Shown: positions 1-10,045 of the stretch, piece by piece
Position numbering within the stretch: the first letter of the stretch is position 1
Layout of the letters: every line of letters starts with the position of its first letter
Assembly (NCBI RefSeq): GCF_022846655.1
Contig: NZ_AP025667.1
Span: 1,277,001-1,341,000, forward strand
Direction of reading: 5' to 3'
Source: Streptomyces seoulensis
GTDB lineage: Bacteria; Actinomycetota; Actinomycetes; Streptomycetales; Streptomycetaceae
DNA length: 64,000 bases
Translations under genes and position numbers: made by a program
The notes under the pieces: model-generated
What the model was told of the DNA's origin: nothing
Seen by the model: only the letters and a program-made list of their open reading frames with translations
The model's database searches: none

Positions 1-1317
1 CATCACGGCGCCGCTCGGCCGGGTGCCGTCGGCCCGGCAGATCGCGCCGGGGGAGTCCTTCCAGTTCTGGTTGGCGAGGCCGCCCTCGTCGGCCCGGTAG
101 ACGAGGTAGCCGCGCGCGGTCAGTCCGCCGTGGTCCAGCATCCAGCCGACCGCCGCGCGGGCGTGCCGCTCCAGGCGCCGGGCGAGGGCCGCGTCGCCGG
201 TGTGCTCGGTGTAGGCGCCGAGCAGCACCAGGAAGAGCGGGGTGGCGTCGACCGAGCCGTAGTAACGCCCGTACGGCACCTGCCCGAAATGGGCCAGCTC
301 GCCGTGCCGGACCTCGTGCACGATCTTGCCGGGCTGGGCGACGGAGGAGGCACCGTCGGCCGTGGCCTGGGTGGCGGCCAGCGCGGGCAGCGTGGCGGCG
401 GCCAACTGCGGGCGGTACGGCAGGGCGAACAGCGAGGCGAGCAGGGCGTCCCGGCCCAGCAGGGTGAGGAACCAGGGGGCGCCCCCGGCCGGGACCCGCA
501 GCTCCTCCCCGTCCGGTCCCCGCGCCGGCACCTGGAGGGCGGCCATGTCGGACAGCCCCCGTGCACAGGCGGCCGCCAGCTCGGGCCAGGCGGTCGGGAA
601 GGCGACACCCTCCATGAACTCGTCCTCTGCGGAGCGGAGTTGTTCGTTCACGGCATCGGGCGAGCGGGGTACGCGCACCGCGCGCCGGTCGCCGTGCGGG
701 CGGGCCATCACCCGCAGCAGCAGCTCCGCGCTTCCGTGCGGGGGGAGTTCGAGCGTCCACACCAGCCGCCGGGCACCGGTACCCGTCTCCTCCACCGCCT
801 CCGGAGCCGGGTCGGCGGTGATGGTCGTACAGGACCGCCACTCACCGCGCCGGTAACCGAACTCGATCCCGTCGTCCAGGACGTGGCGGCTGCGTACGGC
901 CCCCGCCTTGACGTAGGTGCGGTGGTCGGAGCGCAGCTCGAACTGGTCGGTGAAGTCGGCGTCGACGGTGAGCGCCAGCCGTACGGTGGTGGCCGCCGGG
1001 ACGTTGCCGGTGATCCGCACCGATTCCACGAACGAGCTTTCGCCCACGGCCTGTTCACGCCACAGGGTGTACGCGGGCGGCTCCTGGCGTCCACCGCGCG
1101 GCACCAGCACGCAGCGCGCCGTGTCGCCCTCGCCGACCGGCCGCAGCACCTCCGGCACCGCGCCGTCGACGGTGAGCTGCCAGCGGCTCAGGTGCCGGGC
1201 GTCGCGCACGAACAGCCCGTCGACCGGGCCTCCGCCGCGCACCCCGCTGATGTCGCCCCGGTCGCCCACGGCGGCGAATGTGGTCCCTCGCACGAACAGA
1301 TGATGCCGCTCGGTCAT
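1..1317 (-). CDS. Glycogen-debranching-type protein, N-terminal part (truncated by window edge)
   Basis: The frame is open for 439 codons from ATG at 1317 to the first base, so the C-terminus lies outside the window. The first ~200 residues (MTERHHLFVRGTTFAAVGDR, then a VDGLFVRDARHLSRW stretch) look like the beta-rich GDE_N_bis domain of bacterial amylo-alpha-1,6-glucosidase-like proteins. The rest (PWFLTLLGRDALLASL; LANQNWKDSPGA near the edge) looks like the start of the (alpha/alpha)6 glycosidase barrel. The start overlaps the stop of the upstream glycosidase as ATGA, so the two are translationally coupled and probably act on the same alpha-glucan or glucosyl compound, with the divergent ROK protein as likely regulator. 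The substrate cannot be read from sequence. Confidence 0.8.
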   Translation of the reverse strand, partial: MTERHHLFVRGTTFAAVGDRGDISGVRGGGPVDGLFVRDARHLSRWQLTVDGAVPEVLRPVGEGDTARCVLVPRGGRQEPPAYTLWREQAVGESSFVESVRITGNVPAATTVRLALTVDADFTDQFELRSDHRTYVKAGAVRSRHVLDDGIEFGYRRGEWRSCTTITADPAPEAVEETGTGARRLVWTLELPPHGSAELLLRVMARPHGDRRAVRVPRSPDAVNEQLRSAEDEFMEGVAFPTAWPELAAACARGLSDMAALQVPARGPDGEELRVPAGGAPWFLTLLGRDALLASLFALPYRPQLAAATLPALAATQATADGASSVAQPGKIVHEVRHGELAHFGQVPYGRYYGSVDATPLFLVLLGAYTEHTGDAALARRLERHARAAVGWMLDHGGLTARGYLVYRADEGGLANQNWKDSPGAICRADGTRPSGAVM

Positions 1318-2732
1318 CTCCGGTCCCCTCCCTCTTCCCCAGTGTCCAAAGCGCCGTTCGCGTCGTGCAGCAGGTCCAGCGTCAGCGCGGCGGTCCAGCC
1401 GAACCCCGGCGCCCCGCAGGCCTCGCCGGTGTCCGGGTCCACGTACTCCGCGAATTCGGATTCCCCGGCCGTGCGCAGGAACGCGGCGCGCAGGGCGTCG
1501 GCCGCCGTGTGCTCGGCGTGGGCGCGCAGCCCGCGCTCCACCAGCCAGGCCGTGTTGAACCAGGCCGGGCCGCGCCAGTAGCGGTTCGGCTCGAAGGCCG
1601 GGCCGCGCAGGTCGTAGCTGGGCACGAGCCCGGTGCGCGCCGCGAAGTGCGGTCCGCGCAGGGTGTCCACCAGCGCGCCGGCCACCTCGCGGGGGAGCCG
1701 GGGCAGCAGCAGCGGGACGAGTCCCGACACGCTCCGCTCGCGGACCGGGCCGCCGCCGCGCAGGTCCCGGCAGAGGAACATCCCGGACGCGTCGTCCCAC
1801 AGCCGCTCCACCAGCGCCGCCGTCAGCCGCTCGGCGCGGGCGTGCCGGGCGGTGCCGGGGGCGCCCAGCTCGGCGGCGATCCGGGCGAGGGCGTGCTCGG
1901 AGGCGATCAGCAGGGCGTTGAAGGAAGGGTCCTCCACCGCGAACTGCCCGCCCCCGTCCGCGTATCCGCCGTCCCGGTAGTCGGCCGCGAGGCGCACGTA
2001 CCGCCCGTAGTCCAGGTCGGTCGGCCGGTCCTCCGGGGCGCCGTGGTCGAGGTCGGCGCGGCGGAAGGAGCGGGCCGGGGCCGGGGTGACGCGGGCCAAC
2101 GGGGCATCCCAGCAAGGGCTGTTGTCCATGCCCTGCTCCCACGGGTGCACCACCGACACCAGGCCGCCCCCGCCGAGGTCGCGGCGGTGCAGCAGATAGC
2201 GGTGCCAGGCGGCCAGCCGGGGATACACCCGGGCCAGGAATCCGCGCGCCCGCGACAGGCCGGGGTCGGCGCGGTGCACCAGCCAGGCGGCCAGCGCGTG
2301 CACGGGTGGCTGCACGATGCCGGACGTCTGTACGGTGCGCGGGGCGCCCGCGGCCCGCCCCGCGGTGGAGGAGCGCCAGAAGTCGGGGCTCGGGAAGTAG
2401 GCGTCGAGCGGCACGGAGGGGGAGAAGACGATGTGCGGCACCCGCCCGTCCGCCCACTGCGCCGCGAGCAGCGTCTCCAGCTCCGTCTGCGCCCGCAGCG
2501 GCGACAGGTGCCTGAGCCCGATGGCGATGAACGCCGAGTCCCAGGACCACTGGTGCGGATACAGGTTCCGGGAGGGGACCGTCGAGCCGCCCGTCCAGTT
2601 GGCCGCCAGCACACGCGCCGCCCTGACGTGCAGCGACGCTGCCGAGGGTGGCGACGGGGGCCTGGACGACGGCGGATCGTATGCGATCTCGCGCTCGGTG
2701 ACACGGGCAGTGAGCTGGGCAGTGCGATCCAC
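1314..2732 (-). CDS. MGH1-like / GH63-type alpha-glycosidase
   Basis: A 472-residue protein with an (alpha/alpha)6-barrel sequence: NLYPHQWSWDSAFIAIG near the N-terminus (the WDSAF motif of trehalase/mannosylglycerate-hydrolase-like enzymes), DNSPCWDAPL in the middle and NRYWRGPAWFNTAWLVERGL near the C-terminus. I infer hydrolysis of a small alpha-glucoside or debranching product, in the cytoplasm since no signal peptide is visible. The start chosen is GTG 2732, preceded by GGGGAG six bases upstream; the frame stays open further upstream to 2840, but that reads through the promoter region. It is the first gene of a two-gene unit whose second gene overlaps it by 4 nt. The exact enzyme (trehalase, glucosylglycerate hydrolase or other) is undetermined. 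Confidence 0.75.
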   Translation of the reverse strand: MDRTAQLTARVTEREIAYDPPSSRPPSPPSAASLHVRAARVLAANWTGGSTVPSRNLYPHQWSWDSAFIAIGLRHLSPLRAQTELETLLAAQWADGRVPHIVFSPSVPLDAYFPSPDFWRSSTAGRAAGAPRTVQTSGIVQPPVHALAAWLVHRADPGLSRARGFLARVYPRLAAWHRYLLHRRDLGGGGLVSVVHPWEQGMDNSPCWDAPLARVTPAPARSFRRADLDHGAPEDRPTDLDYGRYVRLAADYRDGGYADGGGQFAVEDPSFNALLIASEHALARIAAELGAPGTARHARAERLTAALVERLWDDASGMFLCRDLRGGGPVRERSVSGLVPLLLPRLPREVAGALVDTLRGPHFAARTGLVPSYDLRGPAFEPNRYWRGPAWFNTAWLVERGLRAHAEHTAADALRAAFLRTAGESEFAEYVDPDTGEACGAPGFGWTAALTLDLLHDANGALDTGEEGGDRR

Positions 2733-2851
2733 TCGGGGCTCCCCGAAGACGTCCGGCCGGCCTGGTTTGGTTCTGTCTATCGCAGGGTTACGTCTACTTA
2801 ACACGCAAAACTCAATATGTAATGCAAACTTGAGGAACACAAGGGGGTGGC
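2733..2851. promoter_or_regulatory. Divergent promoter region, candidate ROK operator
   Basis: This 119-bp gap separates the glycosidase start (leftward) and the ROK regulator start (rightward). It is much more AT-rich than its flanks between about 2785 and 2835. It holds a direct repeat GCAAAACT (2805-2812) / GCAAACTT (2824-2831), 19 bp apart, and an inverted repeat CTCAA (2811-2815) / TTGAG (2830-2834). ROK repressors commonly bind such AT-rich inverted repeats in divergent promoters. The operator assignment is inference. Confidence 0.45.
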
Positions 2852-4072
2852 ATGACCGGAAAGCCGGGCAGGACGGCCAGGGGCGGCGCTCAGGCGAGCG
2901 CCGGTGACCTGCTCGACCTGGTGCGCAGCGGACGGGCCGTCACGCGGGGCGCGCTCCAGCAGATGACCGGCCTCTCCCGGGCCACGGTCGGCCAGCGCCT
3001 GGACCGGCTGTTCCGGGCGGGCTGGCTGCGCGAGGGCGCGGGCGGCCCGGTGGACTCCCCGCTCGGCGGCCGCCCCTCCATCACGCTGGAGTTCGACGGC
3101 TCGCACGCCGTGGTCCTCGCCGCCGACCTCGACACCCGGCACGCCCGCGCGGCCCTGCTCACCCTGACCGGCGAGATCCTCGCCGAGCGGGCAGGCGCCC
3201 TGGTGGTGGAGGACGGCCCGGAGGCGGTCCTCGCCGAACTGGGCCGCTGGTTCGCCGGACTGCTCACCGAGACCGGCCGCCCCCCGGAGGCGGTCTGCGG
3301 GATCGGGCTCGGCGTGCCGGGCCCGGTGGACAGCGAGACCGGGCGGGTGGTCCAGCCCCCGATGATGTCCGGCTGGGACGGCTACGACATAAGGGGCCGC
3401 CTCTCCCGCGCCTTCACCGAGCACACCGGCGCCGGGCCCGTCCCGGTCCTGGTGGACAACGACGCCAACCTCATGGCGTACGGGGAACAGCGCACCGGGC
3501 ACCCCGGCTGCCGGGCGTTCGTCCTGGTCAAGGTCTCCACCGGCATCGGTGCCGGGGTCGTGGTCGACGGCGCGATCTACCGGGGCGTGGACGGCGGCGC
3601 GGGCGACCTCGGGCACATCCGGGTCGGCACCGAGGCGCTGTGCCGCTGCGGGTCCTACGGCTGTCTCGCCGCCGTCGCCAGCGGTGGCGCCGTGGCCCGG
3701 CGGCTGACGGACGCGGGCGTGCCGGCCGCCTCCGGCTCGGACGTACGGGACCTGCTGGCCGCCGGGCACCCGGAGGCGGCGGCCCTGGCACGGGAGGCCG
3801 GGCGCCGGGTCGGGGACGTGCTGGCGACCGTCGTCACGCTGCTCAACCCCGGTGTGCTGATGATCGCGGGCGACCTCGCCGGTACGCCGTTCCTGACCGG
3901 GGTGCGCGAACTGCTCTACCAGCGGGCGCTGCCCCGCTCCACGGCCCACCTCGACGTCGTCACCGCGAAGCTGGGGGAGCGGGCGGGGCTGATCGGCGCG
4001 GGCGCGCTGGTCGTGGAGCACCTGTACGCGCCCGAGCGGGTGGAGGAGCGGCTCTCGGCGCTGGGGGTGTGA
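2852..4072 (+). CDS. ROK-family transcriptional regulator
   Basis: A 406-residue protein. The N-terminal ~65 residues form a winged helix (RAVTRGALQQMTGLSRATV, QRLDRLFRAGWL). They are followed by the sugar-kinase-like ROK fold: GIGLGVPGPVD, a DNDANLMAYGE phosphate/sugar loop, STGIGAGVVVDG, GHIRV, and the zinc-binding CRCGSYGCL motif at about residue 266. In ROK repressors these residues bind a sugar or sugar phosphate and zinc. A strong AAGGGGGTGG lies just before ATG 2852. It is divergent from the two glycan hydrolase genes and most likely controls them and itself through the AT-rich intergenic region. The effector is unknown. Confidence 0.88.
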   Translation: MTGKPGRTARGGAQASAGDLLDLVRSGRAVTRGALQQMTGLSRATVGQRLDRLFRAGWLREGAGGPVDSPLGGRPSITLEFDGSHAVVLAADLDTRHARAALLTLTGEILAERAGALVVEDGPEAVLAELGRWFAGLLTETGRPPEAVCGIGLGVPGPVDSETGRVVQPPMMSGWDGYDIRGRLSRAFTEHTGAGPVPVLVDNDANLMAYGEQRTGHPGCRAFVLVKVSTGIGAGVVVDGAIYRGVDGGAGDLGHIRVGTEALCRCGSYGCLAAVASGGAVARRLTDAGVPAASGSDVRDLLAAGHPEAAALAREAGRRVGDVLATVVTLLNPGVLMIAGDLAGTPFLTGVRELLYQRALPRSTAHLDVVTAKLGERAGLIGAGALVVEHLYAPERVEERLSALGV

Positions 4073-4208
4073 CGGGCGCGTTTCCGGCGCGCGACGGCGT
4101 CCGGACGGCGTCCGCATGGTGAAATCGCGCGCCCTGTGGCAGCGTGATTCTCGCCACCCTTGATAAGGGTCGCGCTCAGATGAGCGGATCTTGAGCGACT
4201 GCACTTCT

Positions 4209-4239
4209 CCAAGGGGTGGCACTCGGTGCCACCCCTTGG
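4209..4239. terminator. Hairpin terminator, ROK gene
   Basis: Perfect 14-bp arms, CCAAGGGGTGGCAC and its complement, with a TCG loop, 137 nt after the ROK stop. No T-tract follows, as is usual for Streptomyces terminators. Confidence 0.7.
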
Positions 4240-4246
4240 GCGTTCA

Positions 4247-4260
4247 TTGATCGAAATCAA
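4247..4260. promoter_or_regulatory. FNR/CRP-type palindrome upstream of ppdK
   Basis: The sequence TTGATCGAAATCAA is a perfect TTGAT-N4-ATCAA inverted repeat, identical in its ten fixed positions to the classical FNR box. It lies 230 bp before the ppdK start and directly after the hairpin. Binding by a CRP/FNR-family regulator is inference. Confidence 0.4.
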
Positions 4261-4489
4261 ACGTGCTGATCACCGCTCACATGAGCTGGATGCGGCGTCG
4301 CCGGACGCCCTTCCGTTCAAGAAGTGAACACTCGCGTGGCCCTGGCCTTGCTCTGCCTTTGCTTTCGATCCTGTGGCAGACGGCTGGTTACAGGCTTATG
4401 ACGCACGAGTGGACGTACCCAGGTGCCTTCGATCTGGGTATGTTCCTCGCCGTCAGGGCAGCCACCGTGGCCTCAAGGAGTCGAGACCC

Positions 4490-7210
<2,721 letters not shown>

Positions 7211-7530
7211 CCTCCCGCCGACCCCGGACCCGTCGTCGGTCCCCGACCCTCACCACCGATCGACGACGGGCTCCGGCGCCACAAAGAGGGGCGGCACCCT
7301 GTGCGGGGGTGCCGCCTCTTTGCGTGTGGGGTGGGGGAGTGTCGAGATGCGGCGCTGGCCGGGCCAAATGGCGTTTGCTGGCGTTGGCTGCCGTCGGACC
7401 AGTGCGAGGCCGTTATGCCTTTCAGGTGCGACTGGGCCCCGTCACGCGATCTTCTCGATACCCCGGTAGATCTGAAGCCAGACTTGCTGTTGCCCCAGCT
7501 CGTCGACGACACCGGGGTAACGGTCTTCCG
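7211..7530. other. Region downstream of ppdK, left edge of accessory island
   Basis: Apart from the ppdK terminator (7283-7321) and the small minus-strand reading frame 7442-7552 (listed separately), I see nothing here. Base composition starts to drop to the right of about 7330. Confidence 0.4.
7283..7321 (+). terminator. ppdK terminator hairpin
   Basis: AAAGA plus GGCGGCACCC pairs with GGGTGCCGCC plus TCTTT (two G bulged in the left arm), 73 nt after the ppdK stop. The right arm ends in TCTTT. Confidence 0.8.
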
Positions 7531-7552
7531 TTAGGGCTGCTCCGGTCTGCAC
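7442..7552 (-). CDS. Possible 36-aa peptide or gene fragment
   Basis: From GTG 7552 the minus strand encodes a 36-residue peptide ending LGQQQVWLQIYRGIEKIA. It overlaps the last codons of the 7531-7875 gene in another frame. The sequence looks protein-like (amphipathic, with Trp and aromatic residues) rather than like random shadow, but there is no clear Shine-Dalgarno site. It may be the fragmentary C-terminus of an element gene. No function is assigned. Confidence 0.25.
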   Translation of the reverse strand: MQTGAALTEDRYPGVVDELGQQQVWLQIYRGIEKIA

Positions 7553-7875
7553 TTTCGGCACGGGACGAGTCCCGCGTGCAAGGCTTCGTACAAGGTGATC
7601 TCATCCGGCCGGTTCCCCGGCCGGCACCGCTTGTCCCTGCCCGTGTGGTAGACGGTGCCTCGCCCCATCGGTCCACTGGGCGCCTTCCACCACTTCGACA
7701 CGGCCACCTTCGTCCCCAAATGGTCCAGTTGCCGCTGCACCTGCTCCAGCTCAGCCTGCAGCTCCTGCTGACGTTCCTGTAGTCGTATGCGTGCTGCGCT
7801 GGCGGTCTCCATCTGGCGTTCGATCCTCTTGCAGTCCAGGCGCCGAATCGCGGCGGCGCTCGCCTGAAAGTACAT
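7531..7875 (-). CDS. Small coiled-coil protein with C-terminal H-C-CxxC motif (DUF6233-like layout)
   Basis: A 114-residue protein. Residues ~15-55 are a strong predicted coiled coil (RIERQMETA, RLQERQQELQAELEQVQRQL). The C-terminal half has a tryptophan pair (KWWKAPSG), then VYHTGRDKRC and PCRKCRPEQP at the very end, giving His-x6-Cys ... Cys-x2-Cys, a plausible single zinc site. The layout (N-terminal helices; C-terminal H/C...A..G...CxxC-P) resembles the small DUF6233-type proteins common in Streptomyces, but I am not certain of the family. A similar C-terminal motif ends the neighbouring 8415 gene. Function unknown; a DNA- or RNA-binding accessory gene of the island is possible. Confidence 0.5.
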   Translation of the reverse strand: MYFQASAAAIRRLDCKRIERQMETASAARIRLQERQQELQAELEQVQRQLDHLGTKVAVSKWWKAPSGPMGRGTVYHTGRDKRCRPGNRPDEITLYEALHAGLVPCRKCRPEQP

Positions 7876-7944
7876 CGATGAGCTAGGCGGAGAGGGCCAG
7901 ATGGCCAGTGATCACCCCCGCTGCACCTGATGTGAGCCTTGTCG

Positions 7945-8145
7945 ATGGCAGTGCAAACCGAGGGGTGCAGCGACGTCGGCTGCCCGCCGTCTCGACAAAG
8001 CTTTATCTACTTCTGGCCCCTGTACATGGGCAAGGCGATCCCGCTGGACCAGTGGCGGGCGCGGATGTGGCTCGACACGTGGTTTAGCTGGACAGACGCA
8101 CCGAGAGGGCGCGGCAGTCTGTCGCGCCCTCATGGTCGTTGTTAG
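7945..8145 (+). CDS. Doubtful short ORF, possibly a gene fragment
   Basis: A 66-residue frame from ATG 7945 (an in-frame TTG lies two codons upstream). Its middle, SFIYFWPLYMGKAIPLDQW followed by RARMWLDTW, is aromatic-rich and looks like a genuine protein segment, while both ends look random. No ribosome binding site is evident. The last codons run through the hairpin 8105-8131. It could be a remnant of a larger element gene. Confidence 0.25.
   Translation: MAVQTEGCSDVGCPPSRQSFIYFWPLYMGKAIPLDQWRARMWLDTWFSWTDAPRGRGSLSRPHGRC
8105..8131. terminator. Hairpin in the island
   Basis: Perfect 9-bp arms GAGGGCGCG / CGCGCCCTC with a 9-nt loop. It may end transcription from the left or serve the minus-strand side. 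It has no T-tract. Confidence 0.35.
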
Positions 8146-8414
8146 TCGTCAGTGGCTGACGTGGGCCGCCCTCGGACGGCCCAGAGACTGCCCCGTTCAC
8201 GTAGAAGAGGGACAGGGCGATCGGGCAATGGGCGGGGGCCTTCACTGACCGAGGAAGCGCCGGGCTCGTGGCTGGCGAGCAGAGGTGTCTGGCCGTGATC
8301 CCCCCCCGCTGACACGCTGAGCCGACAACAGGCAGCCACGATGGCGAGGCCGCGCTCTAAAGCCAGTGAGCAGTTCTTGCGAACGCACTGATTGAAGGCC
8401 TACAGGTCGCTAAC

Positions 8415-9866
8415 ATGGCCGCCGTGACAGATGATCAGAAGCAGCAATTTTACGCGAAGGTCATGATTGCGTCCGATCAATTCATTCGGCGATGCGAGGC
8501 GCTAGATGACTTGATTGATTCGATTCTACCTGTTGTCGAAACGCATGATTCGCTAGATAGGGGCGCCGCAGAGCTGGTGTCTGCCCTGAGGTTCGTCCCG
8601 CTGGAAGACAGGGTGAGGTTCAGTCAATTTTGGGTTGAGTACATGACGAACTCTGGCGACCATATCGAATTTTCCGAGATGTTGGGTGCGATCTTTGAGG
8701 AGTTCAAGTCGGAGTCGTACCTCCCCAAGCTGATTGCTGCCATGCATGACCTACTCCTGCGCCCCAAGCGCAAGAAATTGATGCTTGAGCAGTTTGTCAT
8801 CTCCGCCGTGAGTAGTTTCGAGGTTCTTTTCGCGGCGCTGGTAAAGGAATTTTACAAGGTTTCACCCCAAGCGCTTGAAAACGTCGCACGAGAGACTGAA
8901 AAGGAATTCTCGCTTAAAGACCTAAAGGCGCTAGAGAACATCGAAGATGCGGTCGACTTGGCCATCACGCGGCGCATTGATGATCTCATGTTCAAAAGTT
9001 TCTCCGAGTGGAGAAAGTTCTTCTCGGATCGCACGAATATAAAATTTGAAGAATGCGCCATTGACTGGGAACGCCTCAAGGAAGTGTTTCAGCGACGCCA
9101 CATTCTTGTACACAATGGCGGAATAGTCTCTAAGCGATATATATCAAATGTGAATTCCTCCCTCGCAGGCTCCCTCAAGGCTGGTGACGAGGTCTCGTGT
9201 GATGAAGAATACGCCCACAGGGCTGTTGCGGAGGTGATGGCGTTCGGATTCCTACTCTCCAGTAGCCTCCTCTTGAAGTTTGGCAAGGATTTCGCGGAAT
9301 GGACTGCAAGTCGCGCCAATGACTTCGCCTACTCCAACCTTCTAGCTGAGCGAAATTCCGTCGTTGGGAAGGTTACCGAGTTCGTCGGGACGATGAACGT
9401 CCCAATGGGGTCGAAGCTCACTGCAAAGGTGAACAACTGGATTGCACGTGAGCGCATGAGCCCCGACTCAACTAGGGCCGAGATTTCCTCATGGGACGTA
9501 AGCGCTCTCGGAGATCGCTATCGCTTGGCCAAGCTCTGCCTGCAGGGTGAAAAACATGAGGCGCTGAAGCTGGTGAAAGTGCTATATCGGGCAGGAGAGC
9601 TCAGCGCAGAAGACATTATCGAGTGGCCTCTCTTTGAACCTTTCCAAAAGAGCGCCGAATATAAAGAGCTGCTGACAGGGGTGGAGTTGCCTGTGGACTT
9701 GAATTGGTCTCAACATGCAACTAGCCTGCTCGTAAACAAGAAAACCGGCGTTGTTCATCTAGATTCGTGCCGACTGAAAAGCGGTAGCTGGGTGCCGGTC
9801 CCATTTCGAGAAGCGTCGAAATATAGGCGCTGTAAAACATGTGGACCGATCGCCTTGGCCAAGTAG
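8415..9866 (+). CDS. HEPN-domain protein with C-terminal zinc-ribbon-like motif
   Basis: A 483-residue protein of unfamiliar overall sequence. It is largely helical, with no signal peptide or membrane segment. Around residues 216-240 it carries WERLKEVFQRRHILVHNGGI. The R-x4-H core (RHILVH) followed by N-x-G is the signature of HEPN domains, many of which are RNases in defence or toxin systems. The upstream helix KLMLEQFVISAVSSFEVLFA fits the first HEPN helix. The C-terminus has VVHLDSC ... RRCKTCGP, a His-x3-Cys ... Cys-x2-Cys motif. Codon use (CTA, ATA, TCA, TTG common) and AT content differ sharply from the flanks, indicating horizontal acquisition. Start ATG 8415 has a weak AGG eight bases upstream; GTG 8424 is an alternative. 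A defence role is inference. Confidence 0.65.
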   Translation: MAAVTDDQKQQFYAKVMIASDQFIRRCEALDDLIDSILPVVETHDSLDRGAAELVSALRFVPLEDRVRFSQFWVEYMTNSGDHIEFSEMLGAIFEEFKSESYLPKLIAAMHDLLLRPKRKKLMLEQFVISAVSSFEVLFAALVKEFYKVSPQALENVARETEKEFSLKDLKALENIEDAVDLAITRRIDDLMFKSFSEWRKFFSDRTNIKFEECAIDWERLKEVFQRRHILVHNGGIVSKRYISNVNSSLAGSLKAGDEVSCDEEYAHRAVAEVMAFGFLLSSSLLLKFGKDFAEWTASRANDFAYSNLLAERNSVVGKVTEFVGTMNVPMGSKLTAKVNNWIARERMSPDSTRAEISSWDVSALGDRYRLAKLCLQGEKHEALKLVKVLYRAGELSAEDIIEWPLFEPFQKSAEYKELLTGVELPVDLNWSQHATSLLVNKKTGVVHLDSCRLKSGSWVPVPFREASKYRRCKTCGPIALAK

Positions 9867-10045
9867 TACACGCATGCAGAGGTCTATCTGCCTCTCCATT
9901 GATCTGGCCCGATCGTGTTTCGCCACTGGTCAGCGAGCGGCAGGTCAGGATCTCGGATGACGCACGCGACGCGGTGACGCGGAAATAAGGAGAACTTCGC
10001 AAGGAAGACCGCCGGGGGGACGGCAGAGCTTGATTACGGCTGCTC

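Larger units (their letters stand above)
4073..4489. other. Intergenic region between ROK gene and ppdK
   Basis: A 417-bp non-coding stretch. It holds a strong hairpin (4209-4239) and a TTGAT-N4-ATCAA palindrome (4247-4260), listed separately, and then the ppdK leader. ppdK begins at GTG 4490 behind AAGGAG (4475-4480). The frame stays open up to 4373, but that extension lacks a ribosome binding site and is not PPDK-like. I could not assign a convincing -35/-10 pair. Confidence 0.6.
7876..8414. other. Mostly non-coding stretch of the island
   Basis: These 539 bp hold one doubtful reading frame (7945-8145) and one hairpin (8105-8131), listed separately. The last ~85 bp before ATG 8415 should contain the promoter of the HEPN gene, but I could not pick a clear -35/-10 pair. 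Confidence 0.4.

Noticed and set aside
2798..4222. A 474-codon minus-strand frame opposite the ROK gene
   Set aside because: Shadow of the ROK gene, which carries an HTH and the CxCGxxGC zinc motif.
9876..9895. Small hairpin after the HEPN gene as a terminator
   Set aside because: Competing 5-bp pairings only (AGAGG/CCTCT or GCAGA/TCTGC). Too weak to list.
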